DNA of 64,000 nucleotides from Anodontia alba. Lineage: Eukaryota; Mollusca; Bivalvia; Lucinida; Lucinidae. The notes beneath the pieces are model-generated. The model searched no databases. It was not told the DNA's origin and worked only from the letters and a program-made list of their open reading frames with translations. Position numbers and translations under genes: made by a program. The stretch spans positions 34,896,878-34,960,877 of the forward strand of contig OZ024823.1 of the NCBI GenBank assembly GCA_964016985.1, given 5' to 3'. Below are positions 21,351-32,502 of the stretch, piece by piece. Each line of letters starts with the position of its first letter. Positions within the stretch are counted from its first letter, which is position 1.

Positions 21351-22059
21351 ACTACAGACCATTATTGTTCTTTTTTTTTTTTTTTTTTTGTTTCATAGAA
21401 TGACAGTGGATGGAAGCACTGTTCTGTTGGTAATTCTTGTAAGAATCACCATTGAACAGTTTCATTTCTTTATTTGTATCAGGTTTCATCATTGAGTTAT
21501 TACTGTGTGTTAAAAGGCGCTAACTGCAATGAAAAGACTTCTATAAACGGTTCTTTCACATGACAAAGAATTATACATGTGTCATATCTTATTATCTTAT
21601 ACTTGGCACCATCAGTAGTCTAGTCCTATAATCTTTTATGGAATAAAAAAAAGAAAAAAAAAATATTTGTTCACTTTCTCTTGCTAAAATAATCTGTAGA
21701 AAAGAGAAGCATTTTATAATAATTCTGGAGTTTATCTAATTCTTAACTGTTGAAATTCTTATTTACAAAGAATTAGTTTATTCTCTTATAGATTACTTAT
21801 GTTATAAATGAGATACAGTAACCTTGCATGTGAATCCAGGAACTGTCAGTAACTGCTTCCCCCATCTACAGATGAGTTTTATTTCAATGCAGCATAATGC
21901 TATCACTTAAGAACTGTCTGTATTCGCAGAATGACAGATTGGTTTGCACTTATTGCCATAATTTGTGACTAGTTTAAAATTCATTTGGACAAGTGTTTTT
22001 TATAGGTCATTTCATTGTTTTTTATGGTGGCTGGTTTGGGTTAAAACCAATTTAATACA
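21351..22059. other. Intergenic; poly-T (21368-21390) and A-rich tract (21643-21662)
   Basis: GGAATAAAAAAAAG at about 21640 resembles a polyadenylation signal next to an A-rich tract, which could mark a retroposed fragment or a 3' end. No coding sequence is recognised. Confidence 0.35.
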
Positions 22060-22460
22060 GATATCTATATTTAAAATGCAGATATCTGCATTTAAATAAA
22101 GGTATCTGCATTTAAATGCAGCTACCTACATTAAATGCACATATCTGTATTTCAAATACAGAGTATTTATACGTATTTAAAATGCAGATATCTCTTTTTG
22201 GTTCTTTAATGGACATGTCTGAATTTGAATCATAGATATCTGCATTTTAATTACAGATGTCTGCGTTTCAAATGCAGATATTTCTATTTAAGTAAGATAT
22301 AAGTATATTTTAGAAACTGGGGTAACTGTTTTTGAAATACAAATATCTTTGAAATACAACTATCGCTAATTGAAATACGGATATCTATGATTATTATTCA
22401 AATAAAATATATCTGCCGTTCAAATAGAGATGCCTGTATTTCTAATACAGATATCTTTAT
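22060..22460. repeat. Palindromic ATATCTGCATTT tandem array, part 1
   Basis: Diverged repeats of AGATATCTGCATTT and AAATGCAGATATCT, with a unit of roughly 20-22 bp. Each unit is close to its own reverse complement. Confidence 0.85.
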
Positions 22461-22587
22461 TTATAGAAGCTACAGATAATTGTAATTTTAAATGCAAAGT
22501 TCTCTTAAGAACCTGATTATTTTCAACTTTTATTTTCAACATAATTAATAGTCCCTTGCAGCCTACTAGGCTTCCCTTAAACTCGGA

Positions 22588-22830
22588 CAACAGCAGGTAG
22601 CTCAGTGGTGAGTCCAATAGCCTCAAGTGTTGGAGGTACGTTCAATCTCGGCCATTGGCGAGAGAAAAAAAAAACAATAATAAATGGAATCCGAACACGC
22701 TTTCCTTTGTGATTTGCAGGGATGACATAATAACTGTGCAGTCTTTGCTGGGGCCCTCTCTGGCTTCTGCATGGAAAATCAAGTACCCATGTGCAGGTTA
22801 AAGAACCATACATTCGGTTATCTAAATAAT
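22588..22830 (+). mobile_element. tRNA-like SINE, third type
   Basis: GGTAGCTCAGTGGTG (A box, about 22595) and ACGTTCAATCTC (B box, about 22638) head a body that ends near GTTATCTAAATAATTAC. A short A-rich stretch follows the head. It does not fold as a working tRNA. Confidence 0.6.
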
Positions 22831-23539
22831 TACTTGTGGACCTTCATTCTGCAACCCAGAATATATCATGTATACCTGCCTAGAATGCCTGAATTTATGT
22901 GACAGAACTGTCCAAAAACTGGTTCTCTTAAATACATGTACTGAAAAATCGCATGATTATAGAAACATACAGAAAATGAAAAGTTATCCAGGGTAAGATA
23001 AAAAATTGAGATTTCTCACGCTTTTGATGTGCACTGGTTGTATAGGAATCAAGAGGTACACCATCGTTAAGGTTAACATCACTGAAGTTAATGCTGTCAT
23101 TAAGCATCACAGAAATGTTATCAAAATATGGAAGATGTCAACAATCAAAGGGATTTGACTTCAGATATGATACAAAGTATGCAAGAAAAAGAATCTTTCG
23201 TGCGTGACAGGTAGATCGAAATATCCGTCCCTCGAGATCATAGTCTTGCCTCACTCGGCAAGCCTGAATTTTTATGTCTACCCCTCACACCCATGATAGA
23301 TTCCTAAAATATATTTTACACATTCTTTTTCTCTCTTTTTTTTTTTTTTTGTGCTCCTCTTAAAGGAGCGATGGATTTTACTGTAAAGACATAATGGTTT
23401 GAAATCTTGAGCATCTTTAATTAGTTTTTTTGTGGTCTGCAGAGGCGGGAAATGTGCTTCCCAACATATTGTAACCAGTGGAACAGTGCATGTGAAAATA
23501 CGCGTAAGAGTAAATAAGGATATCTTTTTCAACCATAAA

Positions 23540-24230
23540 TAATGATATCTGTAATGAAATGCAGATATCTGTACTTGAAATGCAGATATATGTATTTAAT
23601 TTAGAAATAAAGATATCTGCATTTCAAATACAGGTATCTGCATTTGCATCAGGAAAACATGCCTATATAATTTTGACTCACTTAAACCCCAGTTTCATAT
23701 AGTAAAACTGGGGTATACCAGGGTATACATTGTTTTTGCTTAAAACCATAGATTATGCGTATTCGCGCGGCGGTTCTAACGAGTGCCAACAATCTATGTT
23801 TTGAGCAGAAATATGAAAAATATCAAAGATTTTTATCTGAAGATTTTAAGTTTTTGGAGATAGAATGTTCTATATATTTGAATAGGCGTGTTTTCGTAAT
23901 GGCATTAGCGATGTCTGTATTTTAAATGCAGATATCTGAATTTCAGCTACACAAGATGTATCTCTCATTGAAATGAAGATATCTATATTTTTAAATGCAG
24001 ATGTCTCTAATACAAATGCAGATTTCTATGTGATGGTTGAAACTTGAGATATCTGTATTTCTCAAGTACAGATATCTGCATTTCAGTAAGAGGTATCTCA
24101 ATTCAATTACATATAGCCTCGCATATAGCTGCATTTTAATTAGAGATATTTGTAATAACAATGAAATAAAGATATCTGTGTTTATTAGCATGTATATCTG
24201 TATTTGAAATGCAGGTATCTAAATTAAATG
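23540..24230. repeat. Palindromic ATATCTGCATTT tandem array, part 2
   Basis: Same unit as 22060-22460, interrupted at 23647-23901 by family A copy A5. The sequence between the two parts (22831-23539) shows no gene and has a T-rich run near 23337. Confidence 0.85.
23647..23901 (+). mobile_element. Family A foldback MITE, copy A5 (inside the array)
   Basis: CATCAGGAAAACATGCC to ...GTTTTCGTAATG. The left hairpin arm is shortened (GTATTCGCGCGGCGG) while the right arm keeps TTCTAACGAGTGCC. G lies on both sides. Confidence 0.82.
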
Positions 24231-24776
24231 GACAAAACCACAAACAGGTTGCCATAGATTTTGTCATGCTTTGGCTCAGTTTAGTATTGGTGAATGTTGT
24301 GAGAAATTATGCTGGAAATGGAAGTAGTCACCCCCTAAACTTATACTGAGGTCACTCAGTGGGAACTTATTCATTGTACTTGGATGAAAATGCCTTTCCC
24401 GCCTTTTAATACAGTCTTAAATCACTAAAAAAATGCATGCTTCTGTATTATTGAATTTAAAAAACCTGTTGAGGAATACTTGTAAATAAGATGCACCCGC
24501 ATCCACCCTCACCACCACCCCTCAAATTGTTGAAACTTAAAAGTCCATTTTTATTTATTTATTACTTTATTTTTGGAAAGTCACAAATTGGTTGGTTGCT
24601 CATTAGGTTGCACCTATTTCATATTAGCATATAGTATAGGAAATTAGGAAGGTTTTGGTTATTTAGCAAAGTTAGATTACTATAATTCTGACAGCGTTGC
24701 CTCCCTTGAAAGTGAATCTCAATTTCCCCTTATCATTTAATTGTTTTTGTTCATGTCCATGCAGTACAGTGAACCC

Positions 24777-25094
24777 TCTTTATACCGATACTCGATACAA
24801 CGGTAAAATTCGTTATAATGACAATGTGAATGTCACGAAACCTTCGCTCAAGAGGTGACAATTAATGAGAAATTATGCAAGAATACTACATTACGAGAAA
24901 ACTTCAAACAACATATGCTTTGGATATTTGTTAGAATCGCCTCACCGAGGCGATTCTAACAAATATCCAAAACATACGTTCTGTGAGGAAATAAGAATAA
25001 AACTAGGTCCTTCTTGCATATCATTCTGTCCATTAAGGATTCTTTACAACAGCATCTTTGAGAACAAATGCTGTCGTTGTAACAAGATTCACTG
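24777..25094 (+). mobile_element. Family G MITE, copy 2
   Basis: CAGTGAACCCTCTTTATACC start and ...GATTCACTG end, both flanked by TA. A strong hairpin GATATTTGTTAGAATCGCCT pairs with its complement at about 24925-24967. CTGTGAGGAAATAAGAATAA follows the hairpin. Confidence 0.85.
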
Positions 25095-25179
25095 TATATT
25101 ATTACAGCATTTGTAGTATACGTTTGTAATTTTCTGGCATGTCCATTCATGGATATATGACGCGTAAATGACGTAAGGA

Positions 25180-25270
25180 GGTTAATACCCTTTCAAGGGA
25201 GACAATTTTATAAAATTGTTCTGCTTCCTTCTGAAAAAAGGAGTCTATTCTGAAAGGAAAGAATGTGTTG
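25180..25270. repeat. Family D fragment D4
   Basis: CCTTTCAAGGGAGACAATTTT, CTTCTGAAAAAAGG and CTGAAAGGAAAGAATG are the left arm of a D element; the right half is missing. Confidence 0.6.
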
Positions 25271-25654
25271 TCTTCTATCATATAAATATAGCTTTAGTTT
25301 AGTTTGGAGTTGTACTTAGAAATGAAGTTCCCAGTTTTACCCCTTTATTATCTTGGTATTTTGTATAACAAAGAGGTGAACAGAAGCTATGTGCATGGAA
25401 GGTTTATGAATGCAAGGCTGAACAACTTTCGTACAACATAGTTCGGATATATCCAAACCTTGTTGAAATGGTCGGCAAAACTCAAAACTGCCTCAAACTT
25501 GGACGCATCCGTTTTCAATAGGGATTCTGCTGAAACGACATTAGTGTTCGCAAAATGTGTAGTTGGTTGAACACTTACCCTACGTGAAAAATTTAAAAGG
25601 ACTGAACAACGAATATTTTGAATAAGCTAGACCGTGCTCTGCACTTAGTAGTTT

Positions 25655-25915
25655 TCAGACATTTTTTATAAGGGAGTGAACTTTTGTCACTTCCTGTTTG
25701 CTTTCCTGCATACCAACTCATTTTTGAAAAGGGGTCTACTTTTAAAAGAAAAATGTTGCTCCAAAAGGGACTTTCTGTTTGCTTTCTTGCCAACCAGTTC
25801 ATTTCGGAAAAGGCGTCTGCTCTAAACGGAAAGAATTTGCTCCCAAGGAGACGCCTTTTCAGAAGGGAGGCAAAATAAATTTGAAAGAGTTGCCTTCCCT
25901 TCCCTAAAACATATC
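25655..25915. mobile_element. Family D MITE, duplicated-arm copy D5
   Basis: The D left arm occurs twice in a row (CTTCCTGTTTGCTTTCCTGC at about 25690 and CTTTCTGTTTGCTTTCTTGC at about 25768) before a shortened hairpin and the GAAGGGAGGCAAAAT right arm. Confidence 0.65.
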
Positions 25916-25934
25916 AATGCCCCTTATTGAGGAC

Positions 25935-26060
25935 ACAAGTTCGAGTTAACCGCTTAGAGGAGTAATCCTGCCCAGGAAAAGTGTGATAAGGAAAACTGAC
26001 CGGCTCGAGATGACCTTAGTAGTGTTGACTGGGCCGTTTAACTCCAAACCAACCAATCTG
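25935..26060 (+). mobile_element. SINE 3' fragment
   Basis: AGTTAACCGCTTAGAGGAGTAAT to GGGCCGTTTAACTCCAAACC matches the 3' part of the SINE of 122-432. The intact GGCTCGAGATGACC stretch supplies an uninterrupted site for comparison with A4. Confidence 0.75.
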
Positions 26061-26179
26061 TGCTATCATATCTTTGACAAATCGTTTATTCTTTTATGTG
26101 AACTTTAGAAATGCTCAGCATATGATAGCGCTCTGACAGTCATTGTATATTAAAGTATCCTAATGCGCTAATAGCGAAA

Positions 26180-26522
26180 TAAGTCGAACCTCAATAGCTC
26201 GAACACCGATGGCTCGTTTATTATGGCTGATTCGAACTCGTTTTTTGAGTCCCTATGAAATTCTTCCGATAGCTCCAGAAAGCAAATACTTATTTTATCA
26301 TGAATTATATGTTTGTCTACTCATTAGAACTGTCTCATTGAGGCGATACTAATGAGTACACTCAACAAACCATTACTGTATAGAAGATGGAAATGGCTTC
26401 CCTAAAATACCGCCATTTGATTCCTGACCATCATGATTAACCCGCAGTGGCTTGACCTACAATGTACCCATGTCTCGAACAAGTTTCCATGGCCCAAAAG
26501 ATGTTCGAGTCATTGAAGTTCG
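26180..26522 (+). mobile_element. Family F MITE, diverged copy 2
   Basis: AGTCGAACCTCAATAGCTCG start and ...TCGAGTCATTGAAGTTCG end. The internal hairpin CTCATTAGAACTGTCTCATT pairs imperfectly with TGAGGCGATACTAATGAG. Confidence 0.7.
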
Positions 26523-26689
26523 GAAGTAATCGGCTATTGAGAAGGGCACTACTCAACTCAATAGCGTCAATAAAAGTAACTGAATGCAAATCCGAACAGC
26601 AAAGGCTCTGACCAGATCGCGTGTATGGGCAATTTAGCCCATTTACATGTATGCCGAGTAGACTCTTCTACCATCACTCCTTGGACATG

Positions 26690-26870
26690 TCCATTTTATA
26701 TATAAGGGGTGTCTGATTAGTTTTATTATTATCATGTTTTGCTGAAATTTCTAAACTTAATGCAAACGGTGTAGACCCTGATCAGACGCCGCGTTCTGCG
26801 GCGTCTGGTCTGGATCTACACTGTTTGCCAATGCCCCTTTTAAGGGACACTGGGCTCGAATGGGTTAAGA
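26690..26870. mobile_element. Long family B element with hairpin
   Basis: GGGGTGTCTGATTAGTTTTA leads into TTAATGCAAACGGTGTAG, then the hairpin CTGATCAGACGCCGCGTTCTGCGGCGTCTGGTC. AAGGGGTG- and CCCCTTTTAAGG-like arms lie outside. Same layout at 35800-35995 and 59915-60075. Confidence 0.7.
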
Positions 26871-27034
26871 GGGTCGTCGCTTTTTACAAGTACACATTTA
26901 ACAATATTTAATGATATTTAATAATATATAAATGGATGATGATGACTGTTATCTGTTTTTAAGGCTTCGGAGATTGATTGATCTAGTTTGCTGTTTGAAT
27001 ATTATATCAAGTGGACGACGCACTAGGTAGATTT

Positions 27035-27215
27035 TTTAAAAGGGGGATAACTTTTGTAACTTCCTGTTTGCTTTCCTGCCTATATCATCCCCTCTAAAAA
27101 TGGGTCTGCTCTTAAAGAAACGAATTTGCTCCCATGGGGAGCAGATTCTTTGTTTTAAGAGTAGACCTATTTCAGAAGGGAGTGAAATCAATTTTGACAA
27201 AGTTGCCCCCGCCCC
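27035..27215. mobile_element. Family D foldback MITE, copy D6
   Basis: AAAGGGGGATAACTTTTGTAACTTCCTGTTTGC left arm, hairpin GAATTTGCTCCCATGGGGAGCAGATTC, right arm TTCAGAAGGGAGTG. Confidence 0.75.
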
Positions 27216-27559
27216 CCACCCCCACCCCCTCGAATCCTACACACCCACTAAAAGTATATCAATTCTTCTAAAGGCTCGTTTTTGCTTGAAACGGATCAAC
27301 ATAGACAAGAAAAGGCAATTGTGCACATCACGCTGAGGTGCTATAAAGGAAAGGTAGAATTAATATTTATACAAAAGCTTTGAGAGATAAAATGTTTGTC
27401 CATTTCCAAATCATAACTTTAGGAAAGACAGCTACCAATAATTTTAGATTTTCGCACTGTGTTTGAGTTTTCAAAATTATACATTTCTTCTGAATGCTCT
27501 AAAGCCATTTCAAAAGGCAATTGCCAAGTGGTTTATTTAACAGACAAACAGCTAAATAT

Positions 27560-27808
27560 ACGACCCGCAACGTCAGAAATCGTACCTCCGGACATCTGCG
27601 CCTAGCGAAGATTCAGATCAGCCTGCGCATTCGCGCAGCCTGATCAGAATCTTCACTGGGCGCATTTTTGGATCGCCAATGATGCAAAGTTTCTTCATGC
27701 GGACAACGAAGACTCTGATCAGACTGCGCGGATACGCAGGCTGATCTGAGTCTTCGTTGGGCGCATATGTCAGAAGGTATGTTTCTTTCCGTTGCGGTTC
27801 GTACGTTT
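27560..27808. repeat. Family C double-hairpin repeat, copy C3 (best preserved)
   Basis: The outer inverted ends CCGCAACGTCAGAAA and TTTCCGTTGCGG enclose two hairpins, CAGATCAGCCTGCGCATTCG and CTGATCAGACTGCGCGGATA with partners, separated by GATGCAAAGTTTCTTCATGCGGAC. This copy shows the whole element plan. Confidence 0.8.
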
Positions 27809-28529
27809 GCATAATTCTATATATCACATAGAAGTAAGTTTCTATAAGACAAGATACAAACCGTCCTATTACCATTACTTCTGTATAATGGATTTATTTA
27901 TAATACCGTGGGAACATACTGATATCGACACTTTTCAATATCAGAAAATGAAATATTAAGAAAATTAATAACTATGTACATTTCTAAACTGTAACCAGCC
28001 TATGGTATTTAACAACAATGATACAATATAATATACGCCCAGTAGCTGATATTACTGTCAATTGTTTGGGTTGATTTGTAAAAGTCTTGTTTTTACATGC
28101 ATATAAATTCAAAGAACAAGTAAACTTTACATATATTATCGAAGCAGTTATGTGTCTGTTTTTGAAATTGAAACACATTAAGAGGAGACAACTCATTTTA
28201 TGTATCTCTTTATGTGTATTGTAATAAGAGCTCATCGGGTTAACTTAACTTCGCTACTGGTACATGGGTACTGTTGGGATTTAGTTGTACCGGTTTGTAA
28301 AAGAAATGCATACCACTTCATGTATATAATATTTGATTTTACGATTTATAAATGTATTATCCCTTAAAAGCCTATACAAAATATCCGGCAACATTCTCAA
28401 ATATTTTCTTTCTTTTTTATTTTTCAGAGAAAATAAGGCTTGACATTTTATGTGACTTGTCTGCCAAGAGCTGGGATTTAAGATAATTTCGATGGGAGCT
28501 AAAACAGAAGCACAAATCAGCGTAATAAT

Positions 28530-28645
28530 CATCACGTAAACACGCCTATTCAAATATATTGAAAATTTCCCCACCAAAACTGAAAGTTTTCAGATAAAAT
28601 ATCTGATATTTTTTCATATCTCTGCTCAAAACATAGATTGTGGAT
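28530..28645 (-). mobile_element. Family A fragment A6
   Basis: CATCACGTAAACACGCCTATTC through GCTCAAAACATAGATTGTGG, then an abrupt end in TTTTTTGGGGG. About the first 110 bases are kept. Confidence 0.75.
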
Positions 28646-28670
28646 TTTTTGGGGGTGGGTTAAGCAAGAC

Positions 28671-28949
28671 CATTACGAAAACATGCCTATTCAAATATAT
28701 AGAAAATTTTACCTCCAAAAACCTAAACTTTTCAGATAAAAAACTCTAATATTTTTCATATTTCTGCTCAAAACATAGATTGTGGGTACTCGTTAGAACC
28801 GCCTCGGTGAGGCGGTTCTAACGAGTACCCACAATCTATGTTTTGAACAGAAATAAGAAAAAATAATGTATACCCCTGTAAACCCCAGTTTTACTATATA
28901 AAAGTGGGGTTTAAGGGGGTCAAAATTATATAGGCATGTTTTCGTGATG
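28671..28949 (-). mobile_element. Family A foldback MITE, copy A7
   Basis: CATTACGAAAACATGCC to ...GTTTTCGTGATG with a near-perfect central hairpin and the AAACCCCAGTTTTACTATA arm on the right. Confidence 0.9.
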
Positions 28950-29089
28950 TGAATTACCTACCCCTAATAATAAGCCAGAAGCATTAATTTTCCCTTTTGC
29001 TATAATCCAGACATCGGCCTACCGGAATATGTAATAAGCATTTGAATATTGTAATTTCTGAAATATGATCTTTAACACCTGAGCTAATT

Positions 29090-29410
29090 AGGGAAAATCC
29101 TCGCCTTACTGAAATATCTCTTTTGTTGTTATAAAAGATCCTAAACGAGCTGAATGATATGTAAGAAAAACACTGTTTTATTATCTTTTTTTTACGCACA
29201 GAACATATGTTTTGGAAATTTGTTAGACTCGGCTTATGTGGTGATTCTAACAAATATCCAAAGCAAATGTTTCTTGAAGTATTAAATCCAATGGACTTGC
29301 ATAATTTCTGATTGACTGTCACCTATTCAGGGAAGAGTTCGTGCCAGTCAAATTATCATTATCACGATTTTTGTCGCTGTATCGAACGCCGGTTTAAAGA
29401 AGGTTGCCTG
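29090..29410 (-). mobile_element. Family G MITE, diverged copy 3
   Basis: GGAAAATCCTCGCCTTACTG to ...AAGAAGGTTGCCTG. The internal hairpin AAATTTGTTAGACTCGGCTT pairs with GATTCTAACAAATATCC and is preceded by ACGCACAGAACATATG. Confidence 0.6.
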
Positions 29411-29613
29411 TAAATGATCAATTTAGCCACACTGTAGAAACTGTTGCAGCTGAAACCACACATCTCTCCGCACAAGTAAAAAGACTCAATCGTAGGCAAC
29501 ATTACATTAACACGCCTGTATGAATGTGCACGGTTTAGCCAAATCAGTAGATAAGATACCTTTTCAACTAACAATATTTAGATTTTTTTTCTAATTTCTC
29601 CACGAAAAAATAT

Positions 29614-29835
29614 GAGTCACAACGTAAGAAAACGTCCCTTCGTAAATGTGCTCCCAGCGAAGACTCAAATATGCCGCGAAGTCTATTCAGAATTTTCGTT
29701 GAGTGCATAAAAAAAACTTTGCACTCTTGTCTATCCAAAGTGCTCCCTCGAAGATTCTGATCAGTCTACGCGAACGCGATCTGAATCTTCGCAGGGCGCA
29801 TATGACCGAATGTACTTTTTCTGACGTTGTAACTC
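29614..29835. repeat. Family C double-hairpin repeat, copy C4
   Basis: CACAACGTAAGAAAACGT and TTTTTCTGACGTTGT form the outer inverted ends. The inner hairpins are decayed, especially the first. Confidence 0.65.
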
Positions 29836-29837
29836 CT

Positions 29838-29915
29838 ATATTGTGTGTGCTTATTAGAAGAGTTCCGGTAAAGCTCTTCTAACGAGTACCCACAACATAA
29901 GTTTTCGTGGCAAAT
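29838..29915. repeat. Isolated copy of the shared TTAGAA hairpin core
   Basis: TTATTAGAAGAGTTCCGGT pairs with GCTCTTCTAACGAGTACC, followed by CACAACATAAGTTTTCGTGG. It resembles the H/A/F core but has no recognisable element ends. Confidence 0.55.
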
Positions 29916-29925
29916 TAAAAAAATA

Positions 29926-30245
29926 CAGTCGAACCTCGTTATCTCGAACTCGCTTATTTCGAATTACCGCTTATCTCGAAGTGAAAATCTGGTCCCCGTT
30001 TTAACATGAAATTATGCCAACAGGTAACAAAATAATGTGGAAAAGAGGGAGCAATTTCTCCTCTTTTCCACATTATTTTATATATATATTTCTAACTTCA
30101 GGAGTCAAAATTACACATTCATTTGTTAAATGTGGTTGTTCAATTTATTGTGTTCCTCACTCTCTCAACCCTGATATGTCGAGGTACGGATATCTCGAAG
30201 TATTTCAGTGAGTCCCTTGGAATTCGAGATAACGAGAGTCGACTG
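29926..30245 (+). mobile_element. Family E MITE, copy E3
   Basis: CAGTCGAACCTCGTTATCTC start and ...GAGAGTCGACTG end, with TA on both sides. The AAAATAATGTGGAAAAGAGG hairpin is intact. Confidence 0.9.
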
Positions 30246-30285
30246 TATATATAAACTTGATCTAGAGCAATGTAACTTGTGGTAT

Positions 30286-30566
30286 CATTATGAAAACACG
30301 CCTATTCAAATATATAGAAGATTTCACCTACAAAAAAAACTAAAAAAAATCAGATAAAAAACCCGATATTTTTCATATTTCTGCTCAAAACATAGATTGT
30401 AGGTACTCGTTAGAACCGCCTCGGAGAGGCGGTTCTAACGAGTACCCACAATCTATGTATTCGAGCAAAAATAAGAAAAATAATGTATACCCCTGTAAAC
30501 CTCAGTTTTACTATATAAAATTGGGGTTTAAGGGGGTCAACATTACATAGACATGTTTTCGTGATG
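30286..30566 (-). mobile_element. Family A foldback MITE, copy A8
   Basis: CATTATGAAAACACGCC to ...GTTTTCGTGATG; central TTAGAACCGCCTCG hairpin. T on both sides. Confidence 0.88.
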
Positions 30567-30757
30567 TTTCACCATTTGATACAGGGAAAAAGAAGAAGTT
30601 TCGGTCATAAATCACATTTAGACATTATAGTATTCGTTGCAAAAGTTGTATTGAAATATTTAACAGTTTAAAAAAGGGTTTAAAAGCTACAAGTTTCTGA
30701 AAATTCGACAAAAAATTGCCTCATAATGTAGACCCATATATAGTTGTTTTCAATATA

Positions 30758-31040
30758 CACTGTGAAAATATCCCATAGATTTTACGGTAAATCTTGGCAA
30801 CTGGCTGCCAATACATGTACCGTAAGATTATTTACAGTAATAATTACGCATGACAGGGCAGTATAGAGCCAGGTATGTAACGTATAGGACATAGTATGGA
30901 TGTGAGCTAATGCACCGTATCTTATGCTTACACACCCTTACCGCATCCTACAAGGTAATTCCAGCATAAATTCTTACGGTAAAGGCGCTGGCAGCCAGTT
31001 GCCAGTATTTACCGTAAAACTTTACGGGAACGTTTTACAG
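30758..31040. mobile_element. TA-flanked MITE with ~50-bp inverted ends
   Basis: CACTGTGAAAATATCCC...TTTACGGTAAAT...GGCAACTGGCTGCCA at the left is mirrored by TGGCAGCCAGTTGCC...ATTTACCGTAAAA...GTTTTACAG at the right; TA flanks both. The interior is unrelated. Confidence 0.8.
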
Positions 31041-31472
31041 TAATATATATATTATAGGGTAACGAGGGGGTATAGTTTACATCCTGAAAATCTGAACAAT
31101 TCAATTGCTTGAACCGCGAAATCTATTTTGCAGAGTCGCATAATATTCCTAGTGAAACCTACCTTACAAGAAAAGTCAAATGAGTTCATGTGTCCCAGAT
31201 TCCCCAAACGCTTTTTTGCGCTTACAAACATATCTTCGTGAATCTGACACCACATACAACAAACGTATGTGATTATAGGTGCATGCTTATCTTACATCCT
31301 GCCATATGTTATATTTTCATTGGTAAATGAGGCATTTTCGGATTATACTCCTCTGAAACCATAGTCTAAACAAGGTGTAAATGAAAACCTGGGATTAGCC
31401 GCGGATTAGTTCGCTCCGAATACGTTCCCGATGGAATTTAAGGGCACAGGATACGTAGGACATATTTTCTAT
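31041..31472. other. Intergenic, nothing recognised
   Basis: Short open frames only; no splice-flanked coding block, repeat or RNA gene that I can support. Confidence 0.45.
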
Positions 31473-31850
31473 CATTTCTACAAGGGAGATAACTTTTATG
31501 ACTTCCAGCTTACATTTCTGTATGCTAAGTCCCTTTCTGAAAAAATGGTCAGCTGTAAAAGGGAAGCATTTGCTCCCTTAAGGGTCTAATCTAAAAGGAA
31601 AGAATTTGCTCCCCGAGTAGCAAATTCTTTCTTTTTAGATAAGACCCTTCCTGAAGGTCTTCTCCAAAAGGTAAGAATTTTGCTCCCGAAAGGGGTCTTC
31701 TCTAAAAGGAATGAATTTGCTCGCCGAGGGAGCAAATTCTTGCCTTTTAGAGTAGACTTTTTTCAGAAAGGAGACAAAGCAATTGTGACAGAGTTACCAC
31801 ATCCGACAAAGTGTATCAGTTCCGAGTTGCCTCCCTTGAAAATGTAACCA
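31473..31850. mobile_element. Family D MITE with three serial hairpin copies (D7)
   Basis: The D hairpin unit (CTAAAAGGAAAGAATTTGCTCC and partner) appears about three times in succession between one left arm (ACAAGGGAGATAACTTTTAT) and one right arm (GACAGAGTTACC...TTGCCTCCCTTG). Confidence 0.75.
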
Positions 31851-32119
31851 TTTTCCTTAAACCTGAAAGTGTGCGGCTGGAATTAGATCCCAAACTCATA
31901 TCAAAGACATTAGTTAGATCAACATTTGGTGATTGCTGTATGAAACTCAACTGTCAAATAATGATACCATATTGTGCTTCATTAGCTTAGTAAGCTTGTA
32001 TGGTTGTTTATGTTTCTTAGACACTAATATGTTTTTTGGCAACTTTACAGATAAAGATGTTCTGTGAGTTCTTATGGAAGTACCAACAAGTACACGTAAA
32101 ATAGTATACTTTAAGACTA

Positions 32120-32443
32120 CAGTCGAACCTCGTTATCTCGAATTCGCTTATTCCGAATTACCGCTTATTTCGAAGTGAAAATCTGGTCCCTGTTTTAACA
32201 TGAAAATATGACAACAGGTAACAAAATAATGTGGAAAAGAGGTGAAATTGCAATTCTCCTCTTTTCTACATTATTTTATATATATATTTCTAACTTCAGG
32301 AGTCAAATTGTATTATTCATTTGTTAAATGTGGTTGTTCAATTTATTGTTTTCCTCACTCTCCCAGCTCTGATATGCCGAAGTACGGATATCTCGAAGTG
32401 TTTCAGTGAGTCCCTTGGAATTCGAGATAACGGGAGTCGACTG
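32120..32443 (+). mobile_element. Family E MITE, copy E4
   Basis: CAGTCGAACCTCGTTATCTC to ...GGGAGTCGACTG flanked by TA; very close to E3. Confidence 0.9.
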
Positions 32444-32466
32444 TATATGTAGCAAAGCATGCCCCA

Positions 32467-32502
32467 CGTGTGTGTGTGCGTGCGCGCGTGCGTGCATGTG
32501 TG
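32467..32502. repeat. (GT)n/(GC)n short microsatellite
   Basis: GTGTGTGTGCGTGCGCGCGTGCG immediately follows E4. Confidence 0.85.
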
